Assembly: GCA_018676385.1 (NCBI GenBank)
Contig: JABHEX010000388.1
Coordinates: 1-13,643, forward strand
Length of the DNA stretch: 13,643 nt
Direction: 5' to 3'
Source: Akkermansiaceae bacterium
Lineage (GTDB): Bacteria > Verrucomicrobiota > Verrucomicrobiia > Verrucomicrobiales > Akkermansiaceae
A program made the position numbers and the translations under genes. Positions 8,320 to 13,643 of the stretch are shown piece by piece. The notes below the pieces were generated by a model. The model was not told the DNA's origin. It worked only from the letters and a program-made list of their open reading frames with translations, and ran no database searches. Each line of letters begins with the position of its first letter. The stretch's first letter is position 1.

Positions 8320-9115
8320 CGACTTTAAAATTTTTCGATTGGCTCAGGAACTTGACCGGGTTTTCGTACACCACCTTGTGAACGAGGTCCTTGGCAAGTT
8401 GACGTTTTTTCATTTCTTGGATGCACTTGGGGACGGCGAGAGGATCGGAAACACCCCAATCGCATGCGGAGTTCATCCAGATGTTTTCCATACCAAAGTT
8501 TTCTAGCATGTCGATGGCGCGAGCAGGCGTGCATTTGGACTCGGGGTAGAGCGTCATACCCGCCCAGAATCCAGCATCGAGAACCAGTCCGGCAGTGTGT
8601 TCTTCAACATGGTCTACAATGACGCGTGAGGGGTCAACATTTGCATTTTTTAATGCATCAAGAATCAGTTTAGTGCCCTTGAGTTTATCCTCAAGGTGCG
8701 GCGTATGGATCAGGATAGGGAGATCGTATTTTTTCGCAAGTTCTACATGTTCTTCGAAAATTTTCAGCTCACTAACGGTGTTTTTATTGAGCCCGATCTC
8801 ACCGATACCCAAAACTGTGGGTGCATCAATAAAATCGGGAATGATTGCCATCACCTCGCGTGCAAACCCTGCATCCTCGGCTTCCTTGGGGTTGATGCAC
8901 AGCCAACAGTAATGTTTGATGCCAAATTTTGCTGCACGAGCGGGTTCGTATTCGGTCAGCTGGCGGTAGTAGTCGTGAAAGCCCTGCGGTGATGATCGAT
9001 CAAATCCCGCCCAGAAAGCAGGTTCGCATATCACCTCGCACCCAGCGATGGCCATGGCTTCGTAGTCAGCCGTGGTGCGGCTAACCATGTGAGCGTGTGG
9101 TTCTATGTAAGGCAT
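8312..9115 (-). CDS. TatD-family metal-dependent hydrolase, EboB-like
   Basis: 267-residue amidohydrolase-fold protein of the TatD family. Predicted metal ligands are all present: His7 and His9 (EPHAH), Glu106 (GEIGLN), His137 (LIHTPH), His169/His173 (DHVEEH) and Asp219 (SACDWG). TatD proteins are two-metal hydrolases, often acting as 3'-5' nucleases, but the ebo-cluster branch has no established substrate. The pairing with the EboE-like protein and with the small conserved protein upstream supports assignment as EboB. I leave the symbol empty because I cannot separate it formally from other TatD proteins. The start ATG 9115 lies 8 bases after the preceding stop; the end overlaps the antitoxin start by 8 bases. 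Confidence 0.85.
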   Translation of the reverse strand: MPYIEPHAHMVSRTTADYEAMAIAGCEVICEPAFWAGFDRSSPQGFHDYYRQLTEYEPARAAKFGIKHYCWLCINPKEAEDAGFAREVMAIIPDFIDAPTVLGIGEIGLNKNTVSELKIFEEHVELAKKYDLPILIHTPHLEDKLKGTKLILDALKNANVDPSRVIVDHVEEHTAGLVLDAGFWAGMTLYPESKCTPARAIDMLENFGMENIWMNSACDWGVSDPLAVPKCIQEMKKRQLAKDLVHKVVYENPVKFLSQSKNFKVDG

Positions 9116-9123
9116 GAAATTGT

Positions 9124-9402
9124 TTAGTTGTTTATCTCTAGACGGGGAGCTCCGAATGCACCCTGGATTGTTGCTTTGGGGATCGGTTCCTCCGTGTGAT
9201 CAGACAGGGCTTCCAGCACTGCTTGAGCGCGGGGAACAGCGCCTGGGTTCTGCATGGCATTGAGCGCTTGGTTAAAACCTTCGTAGCGAAAATCGGTATT
9301 GCCCTCATGTCGATCCAACCGATCGAGAAAAGCAGCAATGTCTATGAGTTTGCAGCGCGCATCCATGAAGTAGAGGTCGAGTATGTCTTCCTTGTTGGGC
9401 AT
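9124..9402 (-). CDS. Small conserved protein, first gene of the ebo-type operon
   Basis: 92 residues from ATG 9402; a TTG 54 bases upstream (9456) is possible but less likely because the conserved part begins near NKEDILDLYFMDARCKL. The N-terminal half is helical (LYFMDARCKLIDIAAFLDRLDRHEG); the second half contains LEALSDHTEEPIPKATIQGAFGAP. I recall similar unnamed proteins with D-x-LELYFMDAR and SDPTTEPIP signatures next to TatD-like EboB genes, but I have no name or function for the family. There is no signal peptide or membrane segment. It heads the minus-strand operon and is divergent from the gene at 9485, with an 82-base shared upstream region. Confidence 0.75.
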   Translation of the reverse strand: MPNKEDILDLYFMDARCKLIDIAAFLDRLDRHEGNTDFRYEGFNQALNAMQNPGAVPRAQAVLEALSDHTEEPIPKATIQGAFGAPRLEINN

Positions 9403-9423
9403 GTATTCACAATAAGTGTTAAA

Positions 9424-9471
9424 CTTGAAAATCCAAACTCCAAATTCGGTTTCCAATTTCTAATTTTCAAG
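9424..9471. repeat. Inverted repeat in a divergent promoter region
   Basis: A perfect 9-base inverted repeat, CTTGAAAAT (9424-9432) and ATTTTCAAG (9463-9471), brackets a 30-base spacer between the divergent starts at 9402 (-) and 9485 (+). The spacer also holds TCCAAA-like motifs in tandem. It could be an operator pair for a regulator of both operons or the base of a cruciform. No clear -35/-10 pair stands out. Confidence 0.45.
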
Positions 9472-9484
9472 ATAGAACACATTG

Positions 9485-9820
9485 ATGAGCGAGATGACAG
9501 GTAACAACTTGGGAGACCAGCCCCTCGACAATATGATGATGGGTTGGCAAATAGAAAATCACGATTTGGTAGAAGTATCCACCGAGCAACTCACACACAA
9601 GCAGGTTCAGCGAGCGCGTAAGGGGCGCCGTTTGACACTCAAAATGATGCAGAAGGTGACTCGTGCATTTAACGTGGCGATCTGGCATCGGCTCACGGAC
9701 GAACAAAAAGAAACCTACTACGAGTACATGCATCGTGATCTTTTCAGTTACGCGAAGGGATATGACGCAGACTGGAAAGATCCAAACACTGAGTTGCAAT
9801 CCGGCTCCGGAAATTCTTAA
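9485..9820 (+). CDS. Hypothetical protein, first gene of the oxidoreductase-methyltransferase operon
   Basis: 111 residues from ATG 9485; ATG 9494 is an alternative, and no Shine-Dalgarno is visible for either. I do not recognise the family. It is soluble, with an acidic Met-rich N-terminus, a basic stretch RARKGRRLTLKMMQKV near residues 40-55, and an aromatic segment ending with YYEYMHRDLFSYAKGYDADW. The basic patch would suit RNA or DNA contact, but that is only a guess. It ends 6 bases before the FAD-oxidoreductase start and is therefore probably co-transcribed with it and with the mnmM-like gene. Confidence 0.7.
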   Translation: MSEMTGNNLGDQPLDNMMMGWQIENHDLVEVSTEQLTHKQVQRARKGRRLTLKMMQKVTRAFNVAIWHRLTDEQKETYYEYMHRDLFSYAKGYDADWKDPNTELQSGSGNS

Positions 9821-9826
9821 TCTTCC

Positions 9827-10873
9827 ATGGAGGTAGGGTATCTTATTATTGGGCAGGGTCTCGCGGGGAGTGCACTGGCTTTGGAACTAATCAACCGAGG
9901 AGAACGGGTTCTGGTTGTGGATCGACAGGATCCGGGGTCGTCGTCGCGAGTAGCTGCTGGGCTCATCACCCCGCTGACGGGTAAGGGGATGAATCCTGCA
10001 TGGCGGCAGCGAGAGTATCTAGACATTGCCAAGGGTTATTATCGTCAGCTCGAATCAAAGAGTGGTCGGAAACTTTATCATTCCACACCCACCGTGCGAA
10101 TTTTCCAGTCGGAAAAAGAGCGTGAAAAATGGCGAGCTAAACATCGTGAGTATGAAGAGTGGGCATTCGATACCGAGGCACCCGATGATCCTGTTCGATC
10201 TGGATTTGGCGCTATCGAAATGCCCGAAGGAGCATGGTTGGATACTCTGGCATATTTGCAAGTTGTCCAGGATCGTCTTATTGATGCCAAGGCTTGGCGG
10301 CAGGGAAGCTTTTATGAATCGGATGTGCAGTTTTTACCCGATGGGGTTCAGTGGCAGGACGTAAAAGCGGGAAAAATCATTCTTTGTCAGGGAGCATATG
10401 GGCTTTCGGGTGTAGCGGGATATGATGGCTGGTTTGGTAACGTGGCCCACCGAAGCGCCAAGGGAGAAATACTCAGCCTGTGGGTAGGTGGGTTGGATGA
10501 TAGTAAGCGATACCATGCGAACGGCTGGCTAGCTCCTCGTGAGGGTGGATTGTGGAAGGCGGGTGCGAATTACGAATGGAAAGTTCTCGATTCAAATTCT
10601 ACTGATGCGGGTAAACAAGAAGTGCTCAACAAGTTGCGCACCTGGATCGAAGAAGATGATTTGCAAATCGAGGTGATCGGACATGAAGCTGGCGTGAGGC
10701 CGATTATCAGGAATAGCCGACCCATAGTGGGATTTCATTCGCAGCATTCAAACGTCGGTTTTTTCAACGGCCTTGGATCGAAAGGAACGCTCATGGCACC
10801 GGCCGTGGCGGCTCACTTCGCGGCGTTTCTATGCGGTGAGTGTGAACTCGATAATGAGCTAAAAATCCCATAG
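9827..10873 (+). CDS. FAD-dependent oxidoreductase (DAO fold), possible tRNA cmnm5U oxidase
   Basis: 348-residue protein of the D-amino-acid oxidase (DAO) superfamily. The dinucleotide-binding motif G9-x-G11-x-x-G14 sits in YLIIGQGLAGSALALELINR, with the ribose-binding Asp32 at the end of strand 2 (VLVVDR). SSSRVAAGLITPLTGKGM follows (residues 38-55), and the FAD-binding C-terminal part is near GVRPIIRNSRPIVGF and GFFNGLGSKGTLMAPAVA. The fold is that of the MnmC oxidase domain, which removes the carboxymethyl group from cmnm5U34 of tRNA. The MnmM-type methyltransferase starts 3 bases downstream, so the pair may act in sequence, as proposed for MnmL and MnmM in Gram-positive bacteria. Fold certain, substrate inferred; a glycine or D-amino acid oxidase role cannot be excluded. 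Confidence 0.85.
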   Translation: MEVGYLIIGQGLAGSALALELINRGERVLVVDRQDPGSSSRVAAGLITPLTGKGMNPAWRQREYLDIAKGYYRQLESKSGRKLYHSTPTVRIFQSEKEREKWRAKHREYEEWAFDTEAPDDPVRSGFGAIEMPEGAWLDTLAYLQVVQDRLIDAKAWRQGSFYESDVQFLPDGVQWQDVKAGKIILCQGAYGLSGVAGYDGWFGNVAHRSAKGEILSLWVGGLDDSKRYHANGWLAPREGGLWKAGANYEWKVLDSNSTDAGKQEVLNKLRTWIEEDDLQIEVIGHEAGVRPIIRNSRPIVGFHSQHSNVGFFNGLGSKGTLMAPAVAAHFAAFLCGECELDNELKIP

Positions 10874-10876
10874 CCG

Positions 10877-11470
10877 ATGGATTGTAATGTTGTCCATGGT
10901 AGTTTGTTGGAAACAGCGCATGCGCTTGTATCTTCGATGACCCTCCCCGGAGATACTGCAGTGGATGCTACAGTGGGCAATGGTCATGACACCTTGTTTC
11001 TTGGCCAGTGTGTGGGATCGAAGGGTGAAATCATTGGCTTCGATGTGCAGCAGCAGGCGCTGGATAATGCAAAACATCGGCTGAGGGATTCTGACGTATC
11101 GATCAATCTCCACTGCGCTGGGCATGAGGAAATGGATACGTATGTGCAGCAGGAAGTTGCGGCAGTGATGTTTAATCTCGGGTATCTTCCGGGCAGTGAC
11201 AAATCAACAATCACGCAGACTGAGACGACCCTTCTCGCGGTTGGCAAGGCGTTGGCACTTCTGAAGAATGGAGGGGTGCTTAGCGTGATGTGCTACCCTG
11301 GGCATGCGGGTGGCGATGTTGAATCGCGTGCCGTGACCGATTTTTTCGAAAACCTCGATGGCGCTCGGATGTTTCGCCGCTTGGGAGCAGGTGAGAAGTC
11401 GCCGTTTTTATTAGTGGTACAAAAAAACGGCCAGCCTCAAGAGGAGGCTGGCCGCGGATTGGGATTATAA
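10877..11470 (+). CDS. mnmM: MnmM-type (YtqB-like) SAM-dependent tRNA methyltransferase
   Basis: 197-residue class I methyltransferase of the rRNA_methylase/YtqB family. In Bacillus subtilis MnmM methylates nm5(s2)U34 to mnm5(s2)U34 in tRNA. Seen here: SAM motif I DATVGNGHDTLFL (residues 30-42), acidic FDV after strand 2 (about 55-57), NLGYLPGSDKS (100-110), TQTETTLLA (113-121) and YPGHAGG (140-146), all hallmarks of the family. It starts 3 bases after the oxidoreductase stop, with no Shine-Dalgarno, so coupled translation is likely. The conserved protein should end at FLLVVQKNG; the last dozen residues (QPQEEAGRGLGL) are encoded by the hairpin of a terminator serving the opposite gene. It converges on the selenoprotein gene with 8 bases between the stops. 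Confidence 0.88.
   Translation: MDCNVVHGSLLETAHALVSSMTLPGDTAVDATVGNGHDTLFLGQCVGSKGEIIGFDVQQQALDNAKHRLRDSDVSINLHCAGHEEMDTYVQQEVAAVMFNLGYLPGSDKSTITQTETTLLAVGKALALLKNGGVLSVMCYPGHAGGDVESRAVTDFFENLDGARMFRRLGAGEKSPFLLVVQKNGQPQEEAGRGLGL
11421..11454 (-). terminator. Rho-independent terminator of the selenoprotein gene, inside mnmM
   Basis: Perfect 11-base-pair stem, arms 11428-11438 and 11444-11454 (CGGCCAGCCTC and its complement) with a 5-base loop. On the minus strand it is followed directly by seven T residues (11427-11421). It begins 25 bases past the selenoprotein stop. On the plus strand no T-run follows, so it acts for the minus strand only. It encodes residues 184-193 of the MnmM-like protein. 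Confidence 0.88.
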
Positions 11471-11478
11471 TAACCTCT

Positions 11479-12060
11479 TTAGAAAGGCTTGCCTTGCATT
11501 GGCTTGACACTTCTAATAACCATTCTGAATGGTTTTAGCGCCTCAGCAATCTTGTCTTTATCAAGATCGCCAGCTTTGGCTAGGTGAAGAGTGATTCCAC
11601 GGTTAACATATGCACCAGTGATTCCTTCCACTTTTTCTAAAGCCACACGGGCTTTTTCGTTAGTGTCCGCTCATCCGGTGCCGGTAACTGCGAGAACATA
11701 TCCTGCTTCTGGGATCACGGCTTGTGACTTGGAGAAGGATGCCAAACTGAGATTTTTACCTTCGATGGCTGCCTTGGTTTTGGCCTCATCGAGAGACTTG
11801 CCTTCTTCCATGACGACGGTAGCACGGTAGCCCGACATGAGGATTTTTTTGACACCGTCTTGAGATTTGATGGCCATACTGGCCCTTGTGGCAACGCCTC
11901 ACCCTTTGCCTTTGACGTTGACTACGTAGACGGTGGCTGTGTTTTGGGCTGGAGCCTCAGCGGCATTGTTGTTGTTTACTTCTGCAACGTTGGCATGACC
12001 GGGTGACACAGATAACCCGATGACGGCAAGCGCAGTAGTTAGTAGGATGGTAGTTTTCAT
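11479..12060 (-). CDS. Secreted HMA-like selenoprotein with two in-frame UGA codons (Sec54, Sec130)
   Basis: The frame from ATG 12060 to TAA 11481-11479 encodes 193 residues, interrupted only by UGA at 11901-11899 (codon 54) and 11673-11671 (codon 130). Residues 1-23 form a Sec signal peptide (MKTTILLTTALAVIGLS, cleavage after GHA), then an Asn/Ala-rich linker. Two repeats of about 75 residues follow with the beta-alpha-beta pattern of HMA (heavy-metal-associated) domains: VYVVNVKGKG-Sec-GVATRASM and GYVLAVTGTG-Sec-ADTNEKARVAL. Each UGA sits where HMA domains have the first Cys of CxxC; the second Cys is replaced by Ala57 and Thr133. Hairpins like bacterial SECIS elements follow both. Ordinary gene calling would see only a 68-residue fragment. 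A periplasmic role in metal binding or redox is likely. Selenocysteine is inferred: selA-selD lie outside the window. Confidence 0.85.
11639..11673 (-). promoter_or_regulatory. SECIS-like hairpin for UGA codon 130
   Basis: A perfect 6-base-pair stem AAAGCC-CGUGU-GGCUUU occupies 11655-11639. The stem starts 15 bases and the loop 21 bases after the UGA (11673-11671), inside the 16-37 base range I recall for bacterial SECIS loops. The loop again has G and U at positions 2 and 3, giving an N-G-U-R-U pattern shared with the first hairpin. Confidence 0.7.
11872..11901 (-). promoter_or_regulatory. SECIS-like hairpin for UGA codon 54
   Basis: Downstream of UGA (11901-11899) a small hairpin GGCC-AGUAU-GGCC spans 11884-11872, with its apical loop 18 bases after the UGA. 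The loop has G then U at positions 2 and 3, like the GGUCU loop of the E. coli fdhF SECIS bound by SelB. The 4-base GC stem is short and self-complementary, so an alternative pairing (GCCA with UGGC) is possible. Confidence 0.6.
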
Positions 12061-12096
12061 AATAAAAATATACAAATTCAGTATATGGGTATTACT

Positions 12097-12123
12097 CTTA
12101 TATGTTTTTCAGTCGTAATGCAA
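12097..12123 (-). promoter_or_regulatory. Candidate promoter of the selenoprotein gene
   Basis: In the 88-base AT-rich gap between ridA and the selenoprotein start, TTGCAT (12123-12118) and TATAAG (12102-12097) are separated by 15 bases on the minus strand, slightly short for sigma-70. TATACT further down (about 12087-12082) is another possible -10. No Shine-Dalgarno precedes the ATG and no ridA terminator is visible, so read-through from pyrG-ridA is also possible. Confidence 0.2.
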
Positions 12124-12148
12124 GTGTTAGAGTCGTTTTTTTGCAAAA

Positions 12149-12607
12149 TCAATTTATTTCAATGATCATATTAATTTCGACAGACACATTTAGAGGAAGT
12201 GCTGATGCGCCCATTGCGGTGCGAGAGTGAATTCCCTTGTCGCCAAAAATATTAACAAGCAAATCAGAGCAGCCATTAATGACGTCAGGGTGTTGGTAGA
12301 AGTTGGGCTCTGAATTAACGAAACCACCGACGTTGACGATACGGCTAACTTTATCAAGATCACCTATTTCATCTTTGATGACTGCGAGTCGATTCAGGGT
12401 GATCGCGCGAGCAGCATCCTGAGCCGTTTCAATTGAGGTATCTGTGGGGACTTTTCCAAGATAGGTATCGTCATCAATTGGTGGAATACCCCCGGCAAGG
12501 AACAAGAGATTGCCTGTGCGTACGCAGTTCGCGTAGGAGCCTGCGGGTGCTGGAGCGCTGGGAAGAGCGTAGCCAAGTTCGTGTATACGTGATTCTATTT
12601 TTGACAT
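12149..12607 (-). CDS. RidA (YjgF/YER057c/UK114) family protein
   Basis: 152-residue protein of the RidA superfamily, whose founding members hydrolyse reactive enamine/imine intermediates of amino acid metabolism to 2-oxoacids. Family features are APAGSYANCVRTGNLLFLAGGIPP (about residues 19-42), TAQDAARAITLNRLAVIKDEIGDLDKV (61-87), and SRTAMGASALPLNVSVEINMIIEI (128-151). Arg129 occupies the position of the substrate-carboxylate Arg105 of canonical RidA. The longer length and the GASALPLNVSVEI ending place it in the second YjgF branch (cd02199-like as I recall it), whose activity is less certain. It starts 18 bases after the pyrG stop and is likely transcribed with it. It ends in TGA. Confidence 0.92.
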   Translation of the reverse strand: MSKIESRIHELGYALPSAPAPAGSYANCVRTGNLLFLAGGIPPIDDDTYLGKVPTDTSIETAQDAARAITLNRLAVIKDEIGDLDKVSRIVNVGGFVNSEPNFYQHPDVINGCSDLLVNIFGDKGIHSRTAMGASALPLNVSVEINMIIEIN

Positions 12608-12625
12608 GATAGTTTGCTGTTGAGG

Positions 12626-13643
12626 TTATTTTTTAGCCAATGCAGCAGCTACGAAACCGGAAAAAATTGGGTGTGGGTGGTTGGGCTTAGATTGAAATTC
12701 AGGGTGGAACTGTGCGCCAATAAAGAATGGGTGGTTAGATATCTCCACGATTTCCACGAGGCCCTCCGGATCGGAGACGGCGCTAATTTTTAGCCCTGCT
12801 GATTCGATTTGTTCCCGATAAGCGGGGTTGAATTCATAGCGGTGGCGATGACGCTCAGAGAGGTTTGATGATTGATAGAGCTTTTCGGCTACTGTATTTG
12901 GGATAATTTTGGACTCGCTAGCGCCCAAGCGCATTGTTGCGCCCATGTCCTCTATGCCTTGTTGTTCTTCTTGAAGCGAAATGACTGGATGAGGGGTGTC
13001 TTTGTCGAATTCGGTAGAGTTAGCATTTTCCAAACCGCAAGCGTTGCGGGCGAATTCAATGGTGGCAATTTGCATGCCTAGGCAGATACCAAAGAAAGGT
13101 AGGTTGTTTTCTCGCGCATACTTGGCAGTCAGGATTTTGCCTTCGGTTCCACGATCACCAAAGCCGCCCGGTATTAGTATACCGTTCATGCCGTCGAGAT
13201 GGGCAGCAGCCCCATTTTTTTCGATGGCCTCGGCTTCGATTCGTTCCACAACCACCCTTGTGTCGTGAGCCGCACCAGCATGAGTAAGGGATTCATAAAT
13301 TGATTTATAGGCGTCCTGAAGTTCGATGTATTTTCCAACAACGGCGATTTTGACTTCGTGAGTCGGGTTGATGATGTGCTCGACAAAGTCCTGCCATTCA
13401 TTGAGGTCAGGTGACTCGGATTCGATCCCAAGTCGGTCAGCGACAAGGCGATCTAGTTTGTCCCGGCGAAGGTCGATTGGACATTCGTATATCGTGTGCT
13501 CAACATCACGAAAGGCCACGACATTTTTCTTCTCCACATTGCAAAACATGGCAATCTTGCGTTTATTATCCTCGTCAAGATCATGTTCCGTGCGACAGAC
13601 AATGATATCTGGTTACAAAATGTCACTCTGAGCAGAATATCCG
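12626..13643 (-). CDS. pyrG: CTP synthase, C-terminal part, with an in-frame TAA near the window edge
   Basis: Converts UTP to CTP using ATP and glutamine. The readable part starts at about PDIIVCRTEHDLDEDNKRKIAMFCNVE (end of the synthase domain, from 13612) and continues through KIAVVGKYIELQDAYKSI into the class I glutamine amidotransferase domain: oxyanion loop GGFGDRGTEGK, nucleophile Cys in GICLGMQ, ENANSTEF, RHRHRYE, and His/Glu in QFHPEF. The final residues are AAALAKK, the normal ending. About the first 220 residues lie outside the window. In this frame a TAA occurs at 13615-13613, directly before PDII, where the family normally has an uninterrupted G-I-x-P-D-I. The residues before it (GYSAQSDIL) only loosely fit the family. 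An error at the end of the contig is the simplest explanation. Confidence 0.93.

Noticed and set aside
9196..9504. Plus-strand open frame of 102 codons over the small conserved protein
   Set aside because: It is antisense to the gene at 9124-9402, whose family-like sequence is clear, and overlaps the next plus-strand gene.
11518..11534. Palindrome AACCATTC-T-GAATGGTT as a terminator for mnmM
   Set aside because: It lies inside the selenoprotein coding sequence, the loop would be only about 3 bases, and the following T-run is very short.
11671..11877. A separate 68-residue gene starting at MAIKSQDGVKK
   Set aside because: It is the part of the selenoprotein between the two UGA codons; it would start in the middle of the first HMA-like repeat and end just after the first strand of the second.
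11479..12060. Interpretation of the HMA-like gene as a decayed pseudogene
   Set aside because: Only UGA stops occur, at equivalent positions in two repeats; signal peptide, frame, terminator and both repeats are intact, and no TAA, TAG or frameshift appears before the final TAA.
11479..12060. Genome-wide UGA reassignment (to Trp or Gly) as the explanation
   Set aside because: UGA ends the toxin, antitoxin and ridA genes in sensible places, Trp is encoded by TGG throughout, and no other gene in the window contains an in-frame UGA.
13549..13549. ATG 13549 as the true start of a short pyrG
   Set aside because: Conserved CTP synthase sequence continues upstream of it to 13612, so it is an internal Met.

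Overview
The window (about 46-48 % GC by eye) looks like a chromosomal segment of a Gram-negative bacterium, most probably of the Verrucomicrobiota/PVC group. The grounds are the small membrane protein starting with the PVC-typical NPYQPP motif, the partial ebo-type gene set, the weak or absent Shine-Dalgarno sequences before most starts, and the general flavour of the GltB and PyrG proteins. This lineage call is inference. Almost all sequence is coding; no gap without a gene exceeds about 170 bases, and I see no tRNA, rRNA, CRISPR or IS element.

Layout. 1-4165 (-): glutamate synthase large subunit gltB, cut at its C-terminus by the window edge. 4331-4798 (-): DUF5362-like membrane protein. 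4896-6335 (+): MATE efflux transporter, followed by 6378-6713 (+) pyrimidine/purine nucleoside phosphorylase ppnP. 9402-6714 (-): a tightly overlapping five-gene operon: small conserved protein, EboB-like TatD hydrolase, antitoxin-like protein, RelE/ParE-like toxin, EboE-like TIM-barrel protein. 9485-11470 (+): unknown small protein, FAD-dependent oxidoreductase, and an MnmM-type tRNA methyltransferase. The last two could form a route to mnm5(s2)U in tRNA. 12060-11479 (-): a secreted protein with two HMA-like (metal-binding ferredoxin-like) repeats, read through two in-frame UGA codons. 12607-12149 (-): RidA-family protein, and 13643-12626 (-): the C-terminal part of CTP synthase pyrG.

Main discovery. 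A conventional gene call at 11479-12060 stops at UGA and leaves only a 68-residue fragment. Read through both UGAs, the frame gives a 193-residue protein with a signal peptide and two tandem HMA-like repeats. Each repeat carries one UGA at the same place: codons 54 and 130, in the G-x-G-(UGA) loop where HMA domains have the first cysteine of their CxxC motif. Each UGA is followed at the right distance by a small hairpin with a five-base N-G-U-R-U apical loop, as expected of bacterial SECIS elements. Other genes here end with UGA (toxin, antitoxin, ridA), so UGA is a normal stop in this genome. I therefore read this gene as a double-selenocysteine, periplasmic HMA-like selenoprotein.

Secondary points of interest are a toxin-antitoxin-like pair embedded with 4-8 base overlaps inside an ebo-type metabolic operon, a rho-independent terminator of the selenoprotein gene lying inside the end of the opposing mnmM reading frame, and an in-frame TAA near the right edge in pyrG that may be a contig-end error.
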